This document shows positions 48,415 through 60,461 of a stretch of 64,000 nt of DNA, one piece after another. The DNA is from Bicyclus anynana (taxonomy: Eukaryota > Arthropoda > Insecta > Lepidoptera > Nymphalidae), in contig NC_069087.1 in the NCBI RefSeq assembly GCF_947172395.1, positions 4,607,107 through 4,671,106 of the forward strand, read 5' to 3'. Each line of letters opens with the position of its first letter. Positions within the stretch are counted from its first letter, which is position 1. Position numbers and translations under genes: made by a program. Under the pieces are notes generated by a model, which saw only the letters and a program-made list of their open reading frames with translations, was not told the DNA's origin and did not search any database.

Positions 48415-50730
48415 CCAAATCAAATCAAAATCAAAAATCATTTATTTCAAGTAGGCTCAGTTTACAAGCACTTTTGACACGTCAGTTGACTATTTGTAAA
48501 GATTCTACCACCGGTTCGGAAGGCAGGTTCTGCTGAGAAGATACCGGCAAGAAACTCAACAGTTGCTCTTTTGAAAAAGTCATACAGTATTATAATTTAC
48601 AATTAATAACAATTACTGTTTACATTTTTTATAGTTTTACTTTCTGTGTGAAGGTGGAAGCTGATCCAACGACCTCCAAGCATCTTTATCATTAAGGAAC
48701 TCATCAATGTTGTAGTACCCTCGACTAAGTAGATGTTTTTTAACACATTGCTTAAAGCTATGCATTGGCAGGTCCATCACAGTCTTGGGGATCTTATTAT
48801 AGAAGAGTACACCCAAACCTACAAAAGATTTTTTTACTCTTTGGAGACGATATGCAGAAATAACTAACTTATGCCCGTGTCTAGTAAGACGTGGGTTTAA
48901 ATCTTCTTTTCGTTTGTACAAATTAATATTTTGTCTTACATATACTATACTGTTATATATATATTGACAGGCTACTGTTAGTATACCTATTTCTTTAAAC
49001 TTTTGACGAAGGGACTCGCGTGATTTTAATTGATATATTGCTCGAATTGCTCTTTTTTGAAGAACAAATATAGATTGTATATCGGCAGCCTTGCCCCACA
49101 ATAAAATACCGTAAGACATTACGCTGTGAAAGTACGCAAAATAAACAAGCCTAGCTGTATCAACATCAGTAAACTGTCTTATTTTTCTCACGGCAAATGC
49201 CGCTGAGCTAAGTTTACCAGACAGTTTTTCTATATGAGCACCCCACTGAAGTTTACAATCCAAGGTCACTCCCAGGAAAACTGTGGAACTCTCCATTTCC
49301 AGTGTTTCACCATCGATCATTATAGACTTATCTAATTTTTTAACATTTGGCAATGAAAACTCAATACATTTAGTTTTCTTGGCATTCAAAAGTAGATTAT
49401 TTGCAGTGAACCAATGCGACACATGCGATATGGCACGGTTTACGTCGTCAGAGTTATCTTTATTTCTGTCGGACTTAAAAATTAAGGATGTGTCATCAGC
49501 AAACAGTACAATCTCACATATGCCGCTGACATGGTATGGTAAATCGTTTATGTACACTAAAAATAGAAAAGGACCCAGAATTGAACCCTGTGGGACGCCC
49601 ATTATGGTAGTGGAACCGTGCGACTTTATATCATTTATGCATACCTTCTGCGTTCTATCACTGAGATAAGAGGCAATGAGATCGAGTGCAACACTTTTGA
49701 TGCCATAGTGGCTTAACTTGAGTAGAAGGGTGTTATGGTCAACACAATCGAACGCCTTGGACAGATCACAGAACACACCAATAGCATTCTTAGAACCTTC
49801 CCATGCTTCATAAATATGTTTTAAAAGTTTAGCCCCTGCATCAGTTGTATTGCGACCTTTTGTAAAACCATACTGTTCAGGATGAAACAAGTTATTTAAA
49901 TTAAAATGACATAAAAGTTGATTTAATATGATTTTTTCAAAGACCTTGCTAAGTGTTGGCAATATTGTAATCGGTCTATAGTTATTAAGATCTGACTTGT
50001 CTCCTGATTTAAAAAGTGGTATCAATTTGCCATGCTTCATTAGGTTCGGAAAAATACCTAAGTCCACACATTCATTAAAAATAATGGCTAAGTGGGGAGC
50101 AATGACATCAATTATATTAGATATTACTTTCACTGACATGCCCCACAGATCTCCGGTTCTTTTTAATTTTAACAAATTGAAAGATTTTTTAATGTCTGAT
50201 ACAGTTATGTGGTGAAATTCAAAAAGAACGTTGCACTCTTTAACATTGCCTCTTAATAGTCTCTGGGCTTCCGTAGCAGACGAATCTAGTGAATCAGTTA
50301 ACAAGATAGGAACATTCTGGAAAAAATCTTCAAAGGCATTAACAACCTCGATATCAGTGTTTACCTTTTTGTCATTGACAATTAATTCAAAACTGATATC
50401 CCGCGGTTTGATTTTTCCTGATTCTCTATTAATTATATTCCAGGTGGTTTGTATCCTGTTCTCAGACTCAATTATTTTCTGTTTGATGTGTAACGATTTC
50501 GCAAGAATACAAACACGTTTGAAAATTTTTGAGTAACTTTTGACATAATCTAAATAAGTTCGCGTTTGAGTATATTGTTTTTCCTCGTACAACTCGTACA
50601 GTTTGTCTCTACTTTTGTAAATGCCTACAGTAGCCCATTCGCTAAACTTTAATTTTTGGCTAGCATTAATGCGTTTAAAGTTAAAAATTTTACTAAACTC
50701 TCTGTCTATTGTCTTGAAAAGTGTTCTTCC
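48415..50730 (-). mobile_element. CR1/jockey-superfamily LINE, 5'-truncated
   Basis: The minus-strand element has a long reverse-transcriptase frame followed by about 220 bases of 3' UTR ending in a short GATTT/GATTTTGATTT-like tail at 48415-48440. Its 5' end abuts the start of a Helitron-like unit at about 50731. The endonuclease domain and any ORF1 are missing. No clear target duplication, as is usual for CR1. Confidence 0.85.
48637..50730 (-). CDS. non-LTR retrotransposon reverse transcriptase (5'-truncated, otherwise open)
   Basis: This frame is open for about 698 codons to a TAA at 48637-48639. It has no in-frame ATG at its left edge: the frame simply enters from the truncation (the codon at 50590-50592 is TTG). 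Numbered from that codon, recognisable reverse-transcriptase blocks are YRPITILP at about 205, AFDCVDH at about 280, GVPQGSILGP at about 332 and the catalytic FADD at about 364. The C-terminal region (LLWG at about 497, then a basic tail ending SHRK) is typical of CR1-like LINEs. RT copies RNA into DNA at the target during retrotransposition. With no endonuclease domain present, this copy is probably a dead-on-arrival insertion, but the lack of stops points to a young age. Confidence 0.85.
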   Translation of the reverse strand, partial: GRTLFKTIDREFSKIFNFKRINASQKLKFSEWATVGIYKSRDKLYELYEEKQYTQTRTYLDYVKSYSKIFKRVCILAKSLHIKQKIIESENRIQTTWNIINRESGKIKPRDISFELIVNDKKVNTDIEVVNAFEDFFQNVPILLTDSLDSSATEAQRLLRGNVKECNVLFEFHHITVSDIKKSFNLLKLKRTGDLWGMSVKVISNIIDVIAPHLAIIFNECVDLGIFPNLMKHGKLIPLFKSGDKSDLNNYRPITILPTLSKVFEKIILNQLLCHFNLNNLFHPEQYGFTKGRNTTDAGAKLLKHIYEAWEGSKNAIGVFCDLSKAFDCVDHNTLLLKLSHYGIKSVALDLIASYLSDRTQKVCINDIKSHGSTTIMGVPQGSILGPFLFLVYINDLPYHVSGICEIVLFADDTSLIFKSDRNKDNSDDVNRAISHVSHWFTANNLLLNAKKTKCIEFSLPNVKKLDKSIMIDGETLEMESSTVFLGVTLDCKLQWGAHIEKLSGKLSSAAFAVRKIRQFTDVDTARLVYFAYFHSVMSYGILLWGKAADIQSIFVLQKRAIRAIYQLKSRESLRQKFKEIGILTVACQYIYNSIVYVRQNINLYKRKEDLNPRLTRHGHKLVISAYRLQRVKKSFVGLGVLFYNKIPKTVMDLPMHSFKQCVKKHLLSRGYYNIDEFLNDKDAWRSLDQLPPSHRK

Positions 50731-51018
50731 TTTTTTTGTGTGTCTGTCTGTCCGTGATTTTCTTGGCCGGGTATAACGCTGAAACTACTGAATTAATTCA
50801 AATGAAACTTGGCACGGTTTAAGACCATAATTTGGAAAGGGTTATAGGATACTTTTTATTGCGAAAATAAAATAACAATGGGTGAAATAGGGGTTGATGG
50901 AAAGTCCTTCATTTTTAGAGTTACAGTTTTAAATTTTTTTTTACATTGACTTACTTTTTTACATTGATTGGAAGTTTACATTGACTTCCACGCGGACGAA
51001 ATCGCGGGCGTCCGCTAG
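50731..51018 (+). mobile_element. Helitron-like unit, 3' part
   Basis: It runs from CTGTCTGTCCGTGATTTTC to GCGGGCGTCCGCTAG|T, the same family as 277-685: both share GCTGAAACTA, AAAGGGTTATAGGATACTTT-like blocks and GGGGTGAAAT-like blocks. It abuts the truncated LINE. Confidence 0.65.
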
Positions 51019-52818
51019 TCTAATTATATACTGGTTACTAAGCAACATTTTTTTGATAAAAGAGTTTTGATGTCATATCATATCACTCTCTCCGTATCAC
51101 TGAATAATTTAATTATAAATAATGTTAATATGTATAATGTTTCTACAGTGATTAATTAGAATAACTTTCCCTGTCGCCATAGTAATTAACTTTCTGGATC
51201 ACGATAAAGCTCATAGATACGTGGATGGAGCAATAAATTTAGTAACTCATTAAACATACGATCCATTGCATTCTGTAAACTGAATCTTATCGCCCAAGAC
51301 AACAAATAGCGGTATTTTTATTGCCGTGGTCATTAAGCTTTACATAGATTAATGTAATTATCGCCCACACCCGACTACCGACGTTTTTATGGTGGCTTGC
51401 CTTATTTAGCCTGTTATTACAGCAGTGTTAACCAAACGCCCAAACTGGCGAGTTTTTCTATCTGTATTAAGTATTTTGTAATAGGGTAGTTGACTCATAT
51501 CTTTAATTAATTTCGCATAATATACGTGGAATAAGGCTCCAAATATCGATATTAATTAATAAAATTTAAGGATTTCTTATAACTTCATTTAAAAATCATG
51601 TATTTTTTTTTAATTTTCCAAACGTCAAAAACGCGTCGTCCATTTTGTGACGTCACAAATTCGATTGACGTATTAAACGTCAAAGTAATTGATCTGTATT
51701 TTTTGTCAAACACTACGTTTGTAAGGGATTTGTTAGAGTGACTTCATGAAAAAATTGAAATATAAAAAAAACATATTTAAAAACTAAAATTTTCATGTAA
51801 TCACGTCTCACAAAAATATGAAAAAAAAATTCAATCTAGTAGAATAAACTATTTAAGACCATTTCAAAAAAGTGTCAACTAGCCTATTGAAAACAACCTT
51901 GACGTTGAATATTGTCAAAATAGATAATTATAATAATAATAAGAGTTGAGGGTGAATAAAAGGGCAGTCTATTAATTTCGTTCGAACTGAATTGCGCCGT
52001 ATTGTGTCGTATATAGAGTCGCTGTTTTTTTAAATGACTTTGCGGAGTGAATCTTCTGTACTTGTATTCTGTGCTACCGTTATCAAATAGAATATTATAA
52101 ATCTGAATGTGAGATTGTTTGTTAGACATACACGCTTTAACTATTTAACCGATTGACAAATAATATTTAGGTCGTAAATGACAAGTATAATTTGTCGAGA
52201 CCTAAAAAAGAACATAACAGTGACTCAAATAAAAGTAATATCAATTATATATAACATAATACGAGTAATAATTAATTATAAAATAATTATAGACCTTTAT
52301 TACTACATACGCAACTTTATTATTATACTCCATTGTACATCATTTTATGTATATGTAGTCATACTATTTCATTTTAACTAATAAGCACTAAATTTCTTAT
52401 TTTACAAAAATAATTCGACTAAACCTAAAAGATTTAGATTTAGGTATTATAATAATCAGTTTTGAAGCGTTTTTTTGTTGAAAAACGCTTTTGCTAAGAG
52501 CGCTAGTGTAATAAGCCGTAGCTACTATATCCAATACATAATATGAGATAAATCGACGTATAATGACCAAATGGTTTTACTACATAATCAGTAGGTAACT
52601 GATTATGTCATGACTACACTCGTAATATAATTTATAGCTTCCGAAACATAGCACACTACTTATTAGACTTCGCATCGCCTCGCTTCATTAGTTACAAATT
52701 CTCTGTTTCGCTTCTTTGCGTTGCTACTTTTTTCTACTCTAAGGTCAAAGAAAACCATAGCGCTTTTTTAATTGCAGCGTAAAGAAGAATAGTCGTCATG
52801 TTTAAAAGATAAAGCTAA
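51019..52818. other. no gene recognised
   Basis: AT-rich; frames of up to 81 codons without family resemblance. Confidence 0.5.
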
Positions 52819-53416
52819 CTAGCGGATGCCCGCGACTTCGTCCGCGTGGAATTTAGTTTTCACAAATCCGTCGGGAACCATGGATTTTTCCGGGATCAAA
52901 AGTAGCCTATGTGTTAATCCAGGCTATAATATAACTCAATAACAAATTTCAGCTAATTCAGTTCAGTACTCGAGGCGTGAAAGAGTAACAAACATTCGTA
53001 TCATCAAAATCATCAGTTTTCGCAAATCTCGGGAATCCATGGATTTTTTTGGGATAAAAAGTAGCCTATTTGTTAATCCATAGTAAAATCTATTTCCATT
53101 TCAAATTTCAGCTAAATCGCTTCACTAGTAGCGGTGTTATAGAGTAACAAACATCCAAACATCCATACAAGCTTTCGCGTTTATAATATTATAGCTAGAT
53201 TTACTTCCAGAGTTAATAAATAAACTCTGTTTATGTAAAATGTTTGTTACTCTTTCACTCCTCAACTATTGAACCGAATTAGCTGAATTTGGTATTAAGA
53301 TATATTATAGCTTGGATTAACTGATAGACTACTTTTTATCCCGAAAAAATCCATAGTTTCCGAGGGATTTGTGAAAAACTAAATTCCACGCGGGCGAAGT
53401 CGCGGGCGTCCGCTAG
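52819..53416. mobile_element. Helitron-like fold-back pair (inverted copies)
   Basis: A minus-strand copy (CTAG at 52819-52822, GCGGATGCCCGCGACTTCG) is followed directly by a plus-strand copy ending GCGGGCGTCCGCTAG (53416). They share AAATTCCACGCG/CGCGTGGAATTT, CATGGATTTTTCCGGGA-like and GTTACTCTTTCA blocks. Unlike 33174-35801 the arms are diverged, so this is an older head-to-head arrangement. The minus half also contains an internal duplication. Confidence 0.65.
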
Positions 53417-54358
53417 TCTAGCTATAAAATAGGAATGTTGAAATTTTATTAAGATTCATTGACTTTTGGACTCAGTGACCTTCCCGGAATCAGCAATTTT
53501 AAAATCCCCACCTATTTACACAACCTAATTTATACTTTCCCCAATCTTAATAGGGTGTAAATTGTTATAATTATTTTACGGAAGCTGTTAATTCTGTATC
53601 ACTGCATCGATTTGGTAGTACGATGCATTGATTCTGTCTTTCAATTTGATTCTTAACATTAACAAAATAGAGTTGATTTTTGATTGGTTCTTTTAGTGTG
53701 ACGAAATGTTGCTCTGGCTTCTAAGCTTCTAATAAAAAAAACAATGATCGTTGTATGTGTCTCGTGCCACGATTTTCGTTACCGGATCCAAAGACACGCA
53801 GTTTTAGCGCCACCCAACATTTTTTAAGTCCGAAATCACGTCGCTTGATTTATAAAGTGATGGCATTCGACGTAAAAAGTATATTGTAAAATGTGTTTCG
53901 TTCGTTTTTTGTTTGGTTTTAGTTAACGGTACGCTTAAACGAAATAGGTAACTTTTTGAGTTTAAAGTGTTTGACCGTTTTGTTGGATTTTATTAGTGAC
54001 TTTCCGATTTTCTGTAAGTAGATACCAGCGGCGAAGAGTCCATTCAGGCCGATTCCCGCCGGGTTACCTTTTAAAAATCGATACATACATATCCATTATT
54101 GTATTAAAATGTAGTAAATTATTATAATGAATATGAATGGATGTATGAGAAACCGAAGTTTGTATCAAGCGGTATAAATTTCCTTTCCTTTGGGATGGCT
54201 TACCTTTGTAATATATTCTATCCTTCGCCACTGGTAGATACTAATACTACAAAATGGTAAAATCAGCTATGTACAACCTGTAAGATTGTAGAACATGACC
54301 ATTGTCAGTTTTGTGTAGTTACTCTTCGATCTTTCTTAGTAAAATTAAACACTTAGGT
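53417..54358. other. no gene recognised
   Basis: Non-coding; no repeat match noted. Confidence 0.5.
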
Positions 54359-54369
54359 ATAGATATCAT

Positions 54370-54678
54370 GATAGCCCGGTGAAAATGACCTCTGCCTCCG
54401 ATTCCGGAGGATCCGAATGTGGGTTCGAATCCGATCTGGGCATGCAGCTCCAACTTTTCTGTTGTGTGCATTTTAAGAAATTAAATATCACGCGTCTCAA
54501 ACGGTGAAGGAAAAACATCGTGAGGAAACCTGCATACCAAAGAATTTTCCTAATTCTCTGCGTATTTGAAGTCTGCCAATCCGCATTGGACCAGCGTGGT
54601 GGACTATTGGCCTAACCCTTCTCATTCTGTGAGAAGACTCGAGCTAAGCAGTGAGCTGAATATGGGTTGATTATGATG
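54370..54678 (+). mobile_element. SINE-A copy with target-site duplication
   Basis: GATAGCCCGGTGAAAATGAC to GGTTGATTATGATG. ATAGATATCAT at 54359-54369 and ATAGATACCAT at 54679-54689 (one mismatch). Confidence 0.85.
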
Positions 54679-55225
54679 ATAGATACCATCGTCTTACCCA
54701 TATGTTGTAAACTGTGTATATATACATACGTAATGACGAAACCGAGGTTTCGATGAAGGGCTTTAATTAAATTTCTGATCAACTTTCGTGTATTATGCTC
54801 GCATAAATACATTTTAACGGGCCGAGCTGATTAGAAATTAAATTAAGGGTCCATAGTAAGCGACAAGAGGCAATTATTTTAAGCGTGCTTATATTGAGAA
54901 TCATTTTCGAGAGGCTTTAAATTACAAACACTTAATAATAATCGTTAGCCTCCGGCGAAAAGCGGAGCTTCTGCGTATTATTCATTTTTAATGGTTAATA
55001 CAATACGCGTTGTCTCAAGAATCACTGTATCCGACTTGGACACAGTTGGATACAGTTGGATCAACAGTTGAGCGAAAGCTTCTTAAGGTGTTGCTCGAAG
55101 CTTTTCGCTATTAAACCATTTACTTAAACGACTATCGGAACAATAATAGTTAAATCGTTAGCCCCCAGCCAAAAGCTGAACATCTGCATATTATTCATTT
55201 TTAATGGTGGTACGAAAATAATTGT

Positions 55226-55641
55226 AACCTCTCTGGCACATTTAAGTACTATGGTTATCAACAGAGAAGTCCTGTGTTCAATTCCCAGCACGGGTAAGTA
55301 TTTCATATTTTCTAAATTGCCAGCAGAAAAAGCTGAAACCGGTAAGTGGCTCAAGTATGTCTCTCTGACAGTGTTACATATTTGTACATTTTGCCGTGGA
55401 GAACCCTGGGCCATGGTGTCGCAGTGCCTAAAAATTTTACCGAATCATTTCACCGTGGCTAGTTGCCTCGACTGATGACAGAAGGGCTGGCTCATTTTTT
55501 GCGCAATGGATCAGCCTGGCTGCCCAGCGCGGAAATGCAGCCAGTATTCTTGCCACCATTCCACGTGGGCATGATATGTATAGTTATTAGGATAAGTTAG
55601 CTTAATTTCCTTATTGTAATCTTTCTCAATAAAAAAAGAAT
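55226..55641 (+). mobile_element. SINE-D copy, most complete
   Basis: The tRNA-like head contains GTGTTCAATTCCCAGCAC (B box). The body has GAAACCGGTAAGTGGCTCAA, CCTCGACTGATGACAGAAGG and GTGGGCATGATATG, and it ends in AATAAAAAAAG. About 410 bases, non-coding. Confidence 0.7.
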
Positions 55642-55669
55642 TGGCTCAAGTCTGGTCTGCTCAGGCTTC

Positions 55670-55825
55670 AGCCATGGCTATTGGTTATTAGTTAGCGATT
55701 TAGCGCTCCGGTACGATGTCGCGTAAGAGCCATCGAAGGCACGGGTAGAATATACTTTTTCCAAGTAAGCACGCCTCTATTTAGACTGCATCATCACTTA
55801 ACATCGGGTGTGATCACAGGTCAAT
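55670..55825 (+). repeat. SINE-like fragment related to 22548-22672
   Basis: Follows SINE-D (55226-55641) directly. Shares ordered blocks with 22548-22672 and the GTACGATGTCGCGTA word with SINE-B. Confidence 0.45.
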
Positions 55826-55883
55826 TTTTTTTCCAAAGATTTCTTGTCAAAGATTTTAAAAAGAAACCGCAAGATATAATATA

Positions 55884-56137
55884 TCAACTCAAATTCGGCT
55901 CACTACTAAGCACGAGTCTCCTTTCAAACCAATAGTCCACCACGCTACACAAATGCGCATTGGTAGACTTCACACACGTAGAGAGTTAAGAAAATTCTCA
56001 GGTATGCGTTTCCTCGCGATGTTTTTCCTTCACCGTTTGAGACACGTGATATTTAATTTCTTAAAATGCATATAACTGAAAATTTAGAGGTGCATGCCCG
56101 GATTCGAACCTACGCCCCCCGGAATCGGAGGCAGAGG
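55884..56137 (-). mobile_element. SINE-A copy, head truncated
   Basis: TCAACTCAAATTCGGCTCAC tail side to CGGAGGCAGAGG; the last part of the tRNA-like head is missing. Confidence 0.8.
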
Positions 56138-56397
56138 ATATATATAGTAATACCAAAAGTTAATCTTTGTTTATCGAACAAAATATTTCTGTTCGAGAAA
56201 ATCAGCACGTAAAAATTCGTCCATAAATTTGTAAATGCAAATAAGTAAGCAGTACAGAGGCAAGTTGTTTACCATACCGCATTATTTTACTGAGTTAAAA
56301 CTAACTTGTACCGGAGCGTGGACAGTTTCACTTCCAATCGAGATGAAATTTGTATTTGCGGTTCTGAAGTCACCAACCTGATTTAAATAGCGTTATG

Positions 56398-56555
56398 CTT
56401 GCCACAAACGGTCAATTATTCTCACGTTTCTTTAGCACCCACGACTAAAATTGATCGTGTGTTGGTCACTGCGTACATGAGTTGTATAGTATGCCGTGGT
56501 ACTGCCGTTTGCTGTTCAGGAACGTGAGAATGATTGATCGTCAATGGCGACCTTT
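56398..56555. mobile_element. MITE-like imperfect inverted repeat
   Basis: CGGTCAATTATTCTCACGTT at the left and AACGTGAGAATGATTGATCG at the right; non-coding inside. Confidence 0.5.
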
Positions 56556-56786
56556 AGAGGGGTGGCCATATCGCTGGGGATTTTAATACGGCTGTAAAAA
56601 AAAATAATAATGCTGACGGTCATCATAGAGGCTAGTGACCATGCCTTCATCGACATATTGCATGCCGTGGGTTCGATTACCACAACTGGAAAATATATGT
56701 GTGATAAACATGGGTTTTTTTTTTCAGTGGCTGGGTGTGTTTATATATTACTAGCTGACACCGCACGGTTCCACCCACGTGGCAGT

Positions 56787-56960
56787 GGTAGATTTACCAA
56801 TAGGCTAAGTAGACGGTGTAGGGCGGCACATTACAGAGAGCGGCAAATTTGGCCCAAATGGTTTTTATTACAGAAAAAAACAAAACTACTTTTATGAAAA
56901 TAAATAATTAAATTCCAATATTTTAGTTCTACTGTACGTACTAAAATATTTGTTTTTCTA
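56787..56960 (+). repeat. second copy of the 4452-5090 repeat
   Basis: TTACCAATAGGCTAAGTAG, AGGGCGGCAC and CTGTACGTACTAAAATATT parallel the first copy. No coding content. Confidence 0.5.
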
Positions 56961-57269
56961 CATAATTATTTAAAAAAAGTATTGTCGATAAGTAAAGTAG
57001 CAAACTTATTAAAGTTACGAGGGTTCCAAATTGGTATCATTAAGGTATACCTTTAAATTCAATTGTTCTTCTGCCAGTATTTCACTATAAATTATAATGA
57101 AACAATTATCTCTCTGTCATCACTAATCCCCGGAGAGTTTCCCTGGGCTTCACTTTTGATTAAAATCTCCATTAATTACTGAATTGAGTTATTCTGGCTA
57201 TTTTTACCCGACTACGACGAAGCGTAAGGGAAAGTTATGATTTTGGCCGGTTCTTGCATTATCTTCTGA

Positions 57270-57392
57270 TCATCATCATAAGCAACCCATTTTCGGCTCA
57301 CTGTGGAGCACGAGTCTCCTCTCATAACGAGAGGAGTTAGGCCAATAGTCCACCATGCTGGCCCAATGCGGATTGACAGACTTTACACACGA
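57270..57392 (-). mobile_element. SINE-A 3' fragment
   Basis: CATCATCATAAGCAACCCAT to GATTGACAGACTTTACACAC; only the 3' third is present. Confidence 0.75.
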
Positions 57393-57885
57393 GACAGGTA
57401 TGCTGGTAAACATGGAATTTAGTACAAATATGTAACTACGACTATAAAGTGGTAATAAATAATTTTTGGGGTCCCTTCCCTACATGCAAAGTGAGGTCTA
57501 TCCCACGGTGTGGGGCATCGTAATCGGGTATTTTTGTGCATTACATGGTCAAAGTGCAAATCAACCTACGGAACTCTACACTGCGCGTGGCCTGACACGC
57601 ACTTGGCCGGTTTTTTATTTATTTAAATTTTTTTTTTGATCTAGAGATCGTACTGATAGATGTCCAACTGAGCTAGAGGGGTGTAATTACTTAGCTACAG
57701 TGTGCCAGACAGAGAATTAATTAAGTCTATGCCGTAATTTATGGCGATTTTAATCAAGATGGAACGTGAGGCAATTCTACCAGTATTAGCGACAGCTAAT
57801 TTGTTTCTTTTATTCTGCAAATAGCGGCCTTATTTCTACTTACTTACAAAATTGTTTGTACAATACAATTTTGAAACAAAAATAC

Positions 57886-58148
57886 TTTTTTTTTTATTCG
57901 CTACTAGTTAGCCCTTGACTAAAATCTCACCTGATGGTAAGTGATGATGCAATCTAAGATGGAAGCGGGCTAACTTGTTAGGAGGAGGATGAAAATCCAC
58001 ACCCCTTTCGGTTTCTACATAACATCGTACCGGAACGCTAAATCGCTTGGCGGTACGTCTTGGTCGGTAGGGTGGTAACTAGCCACGGCCGAAGCCAGCC
58101 ACCAGCCAGGCCTGGATTAATTAAGAAAACCTCAATCGGTCCAGCCGC
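57886..58148 (-). mobile_element. SINE-B copy, head truncated
   Basis: TTTTTTTTTTATTCGCTACT to CCTCAATCGGTCCAGCCG; the tRNA-like head is absent. Confidence 0.8.
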
Positions 58149-58373
58149 CTACGTAAAGTAAGTAATAAACTACAAAAAAAGACAGACGTCCAACAGACTA
58201 ATCTTATTTAATTTTGTGATACGGAACCGCAAAAATAGACCCGTCATCAACGATGTCTCGTCTAAGATTCAAATAGAGTAATCTAGTAAAAAATACAAGA
58301 TTTTTAGTGTTTTTCATTTATGTGTCGTTCTGAAGAGTGGGCCCAATTTCGGACTTCCTCTTTATAGAAATTA

Positions 58374-58569
58374 CTAGCGGACGCGCGCAACTTTGTTCGC
58401 GTAAAATCTGTTTTTAGACCATGGATTATTCCGGGGAAAAGTAGGCTAATATGTTCTGCTCCAAGGTGCGCTTTATCTCTATACCAAATTTCGTTCAAAT
58501 CAGTTCAGCGATTTAGTTGTCAAAAGGTAACAGACAGACTGACTTTCGCATTTATAATTTTAGCATAGA
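58374..58569 (-). mobile_element. Helitron-like short unit
   Basis: CTAGCGGACGCGCGCAACTT at the left and CATTTATAATTTTAGCATAGA|T at the right. Same subfamily as 52819-53416. Confidence 0.7.
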
Positions 58570-59157
58570 TTGTATAAGCTTGTCGGCATTAGTAGCAGCC
58601 GTAAGTAGTTTATTTACTAACTGTAACAAACCATCGTGAACAACTCGCAGCTGTAGATCAATTTATTGTCTCGGTAGAAACTTTCGATATCGGTAGGCAG
58701 GCCCCTAATTAACGTTGAGAAATGAAGGCCGGTCTTTATACCCTTTATAGTGTGAAGCAGTAATATTGGAACACAGGATATTGGATCCCATAAAACTGTT
58801 TCAAAATTATTGTTAATTAAAATCATAAATGTAAGATTATTCTGCTTGGTCTTTACGATTATAATACCAACGATATTTTATACTATAGATGTGTTAAGTG
58901 CCTACAAAATCACCGCAAAAAGTGATCCGAATTTAGCTACTCCACTGAGCACTGCACAATTTTGTTTTTACTTACATTATTAATATTATATTTAAGTATA
59001 TGTATATAGGTTTTACATTTCTTGAACACAACTCGACAAGACAATATTTAGGTATAATCTGTTTAAATAACTTTCGTTTTTTAATAAGCGACTAGATAAA
59101 ATTAAGACAATAATTATGCACATTTGTCCGCCTCAGTTTTGATGCGCTAGTGCCCTA

Positions 59158-59915
59158 TCTATACTAATATTATAAAGCGGAAGAGTATGTTTGTTTGTTT
59201 AATTGAACGCGCTAATCTCAGGAACTAATGGTCCGATTTAAAAAAAATACTTTTGAGTGATAGATAGCCTATTTATCGAGGAAGACTATAGGCTATATTA
59301 TATTTTCAAAAAAAATTAGGGATCCTTTCTATAACTCCAATAATGTAACCCAAGGTGTACAAAAGCTTTGTTTACATGGCGAGCGCTGCAAAAACTATTG
59401 ATGTTAGAATAAAATAATGTACTACAACTTTGCAGAACACATCATTTTCTACAAAAAATTTGCAACAACATATATCTATCTTCTATATTTTAGCAGATAT
59501 AGTGTCTTTTGTACTTTAATAAATTAATAAAATCATAAACTAAGATTTAAGTCATTATTTACACAACTAAACTTAAATCCTTATAAAAATTAATTACTTC
59601 ATAATCAAGAGGATATTATAGAGATAAGATTTGCCCTTTACAGTATGTTAATTAGTTATATAGTTTCGGAGAATACGGGAATGTATATAATACGGGAGAA
59701 AGTAAGAATACGGGATAAAAACATAGCCTATGACACTCGCAAATAACGTAGCTTTCTATTGGTAAAAGAATTTTCAAAATCGGTTTAGTAGAGCCAGAAA
59801 TTATCCCCTACAACCACATTAGAATAGTTACTTTTCATCCCAGAAAAATCCATGGTTCCCGAGGGATTTGTGAAAAACTGAATTCCACGCAGACGAAGTC
59901 GCGGGCGTCCGCTAG
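59158..59915 (+). mobile_element. composite Helitron-like unit
   Basis: A|TCTATACTAATATTATAAAG to GGGCGTCCGCTAG|T (CTAG 59912-59915). An inner block at about 59461-59680 (ATATATCTATCTTCTATAT..., GATAAGATTTGCCCTTTACA) also occurs inside the palindrome arms at about 33500-33720. The 3' portion belongs to the 52819-53416 subfamily, so the unit is a mosaic. Confidence 0.65.
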
Positions 59916-60446
59916 TCTCTAATATAAAATATCGTTGACCAATACAACAAAATATTTTTAACAAAATATTGAAACATACATATAAGTTAAATATGCTCTA
60001 ATTTATTATTAGTTGTAATGAGTTGTTCATTAAAATTTAATTAATACCTATAACCAATATCATTATATACATTTTGTTTCTCCAAACCGAATTCACATTG
60101 ATGTAAATATTTTACTCATAACGTGGATAAGTCATATAAAAATAAATAGGTTTATAAAATAAACAGCAGATTATTAAGGCGTCTTTCTTTATTATTAATC
60201 AAGCAACAATTGTATTTTTGTCGATTTTGATACATTTGCTTAATTTAAATACATTATTGGAAAGCCATGGTAATAAGTAAACTAAAGCTGCGAGAGTCCC
60301 TTGGTATATTACATTTTAGCTATAACAAATTCAGTTAGGTATTTTTTGGTATTACATTATCTATGTATTATAGGTACTTAAGAACCAAATATCTTGTACA
60401 ATTATTTACTTAGTATTACTGTACCCTTTGTATAATTTTATGAATT
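59916..60446. other. no gene recognised
   Basis: AT-rich DNA between a Helitron-like unit and the SINE-A upstream of the protease-like gene. Confidence 0.5.
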
Positions 60447-60461
60447 TAGGCGAATTTTTAG

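Noticed and set aside
49283..50536. Plus-strand frames of 72-128 residues
   Set aside because: They are antisense shadows of the minus-strand reverse transcriptase.
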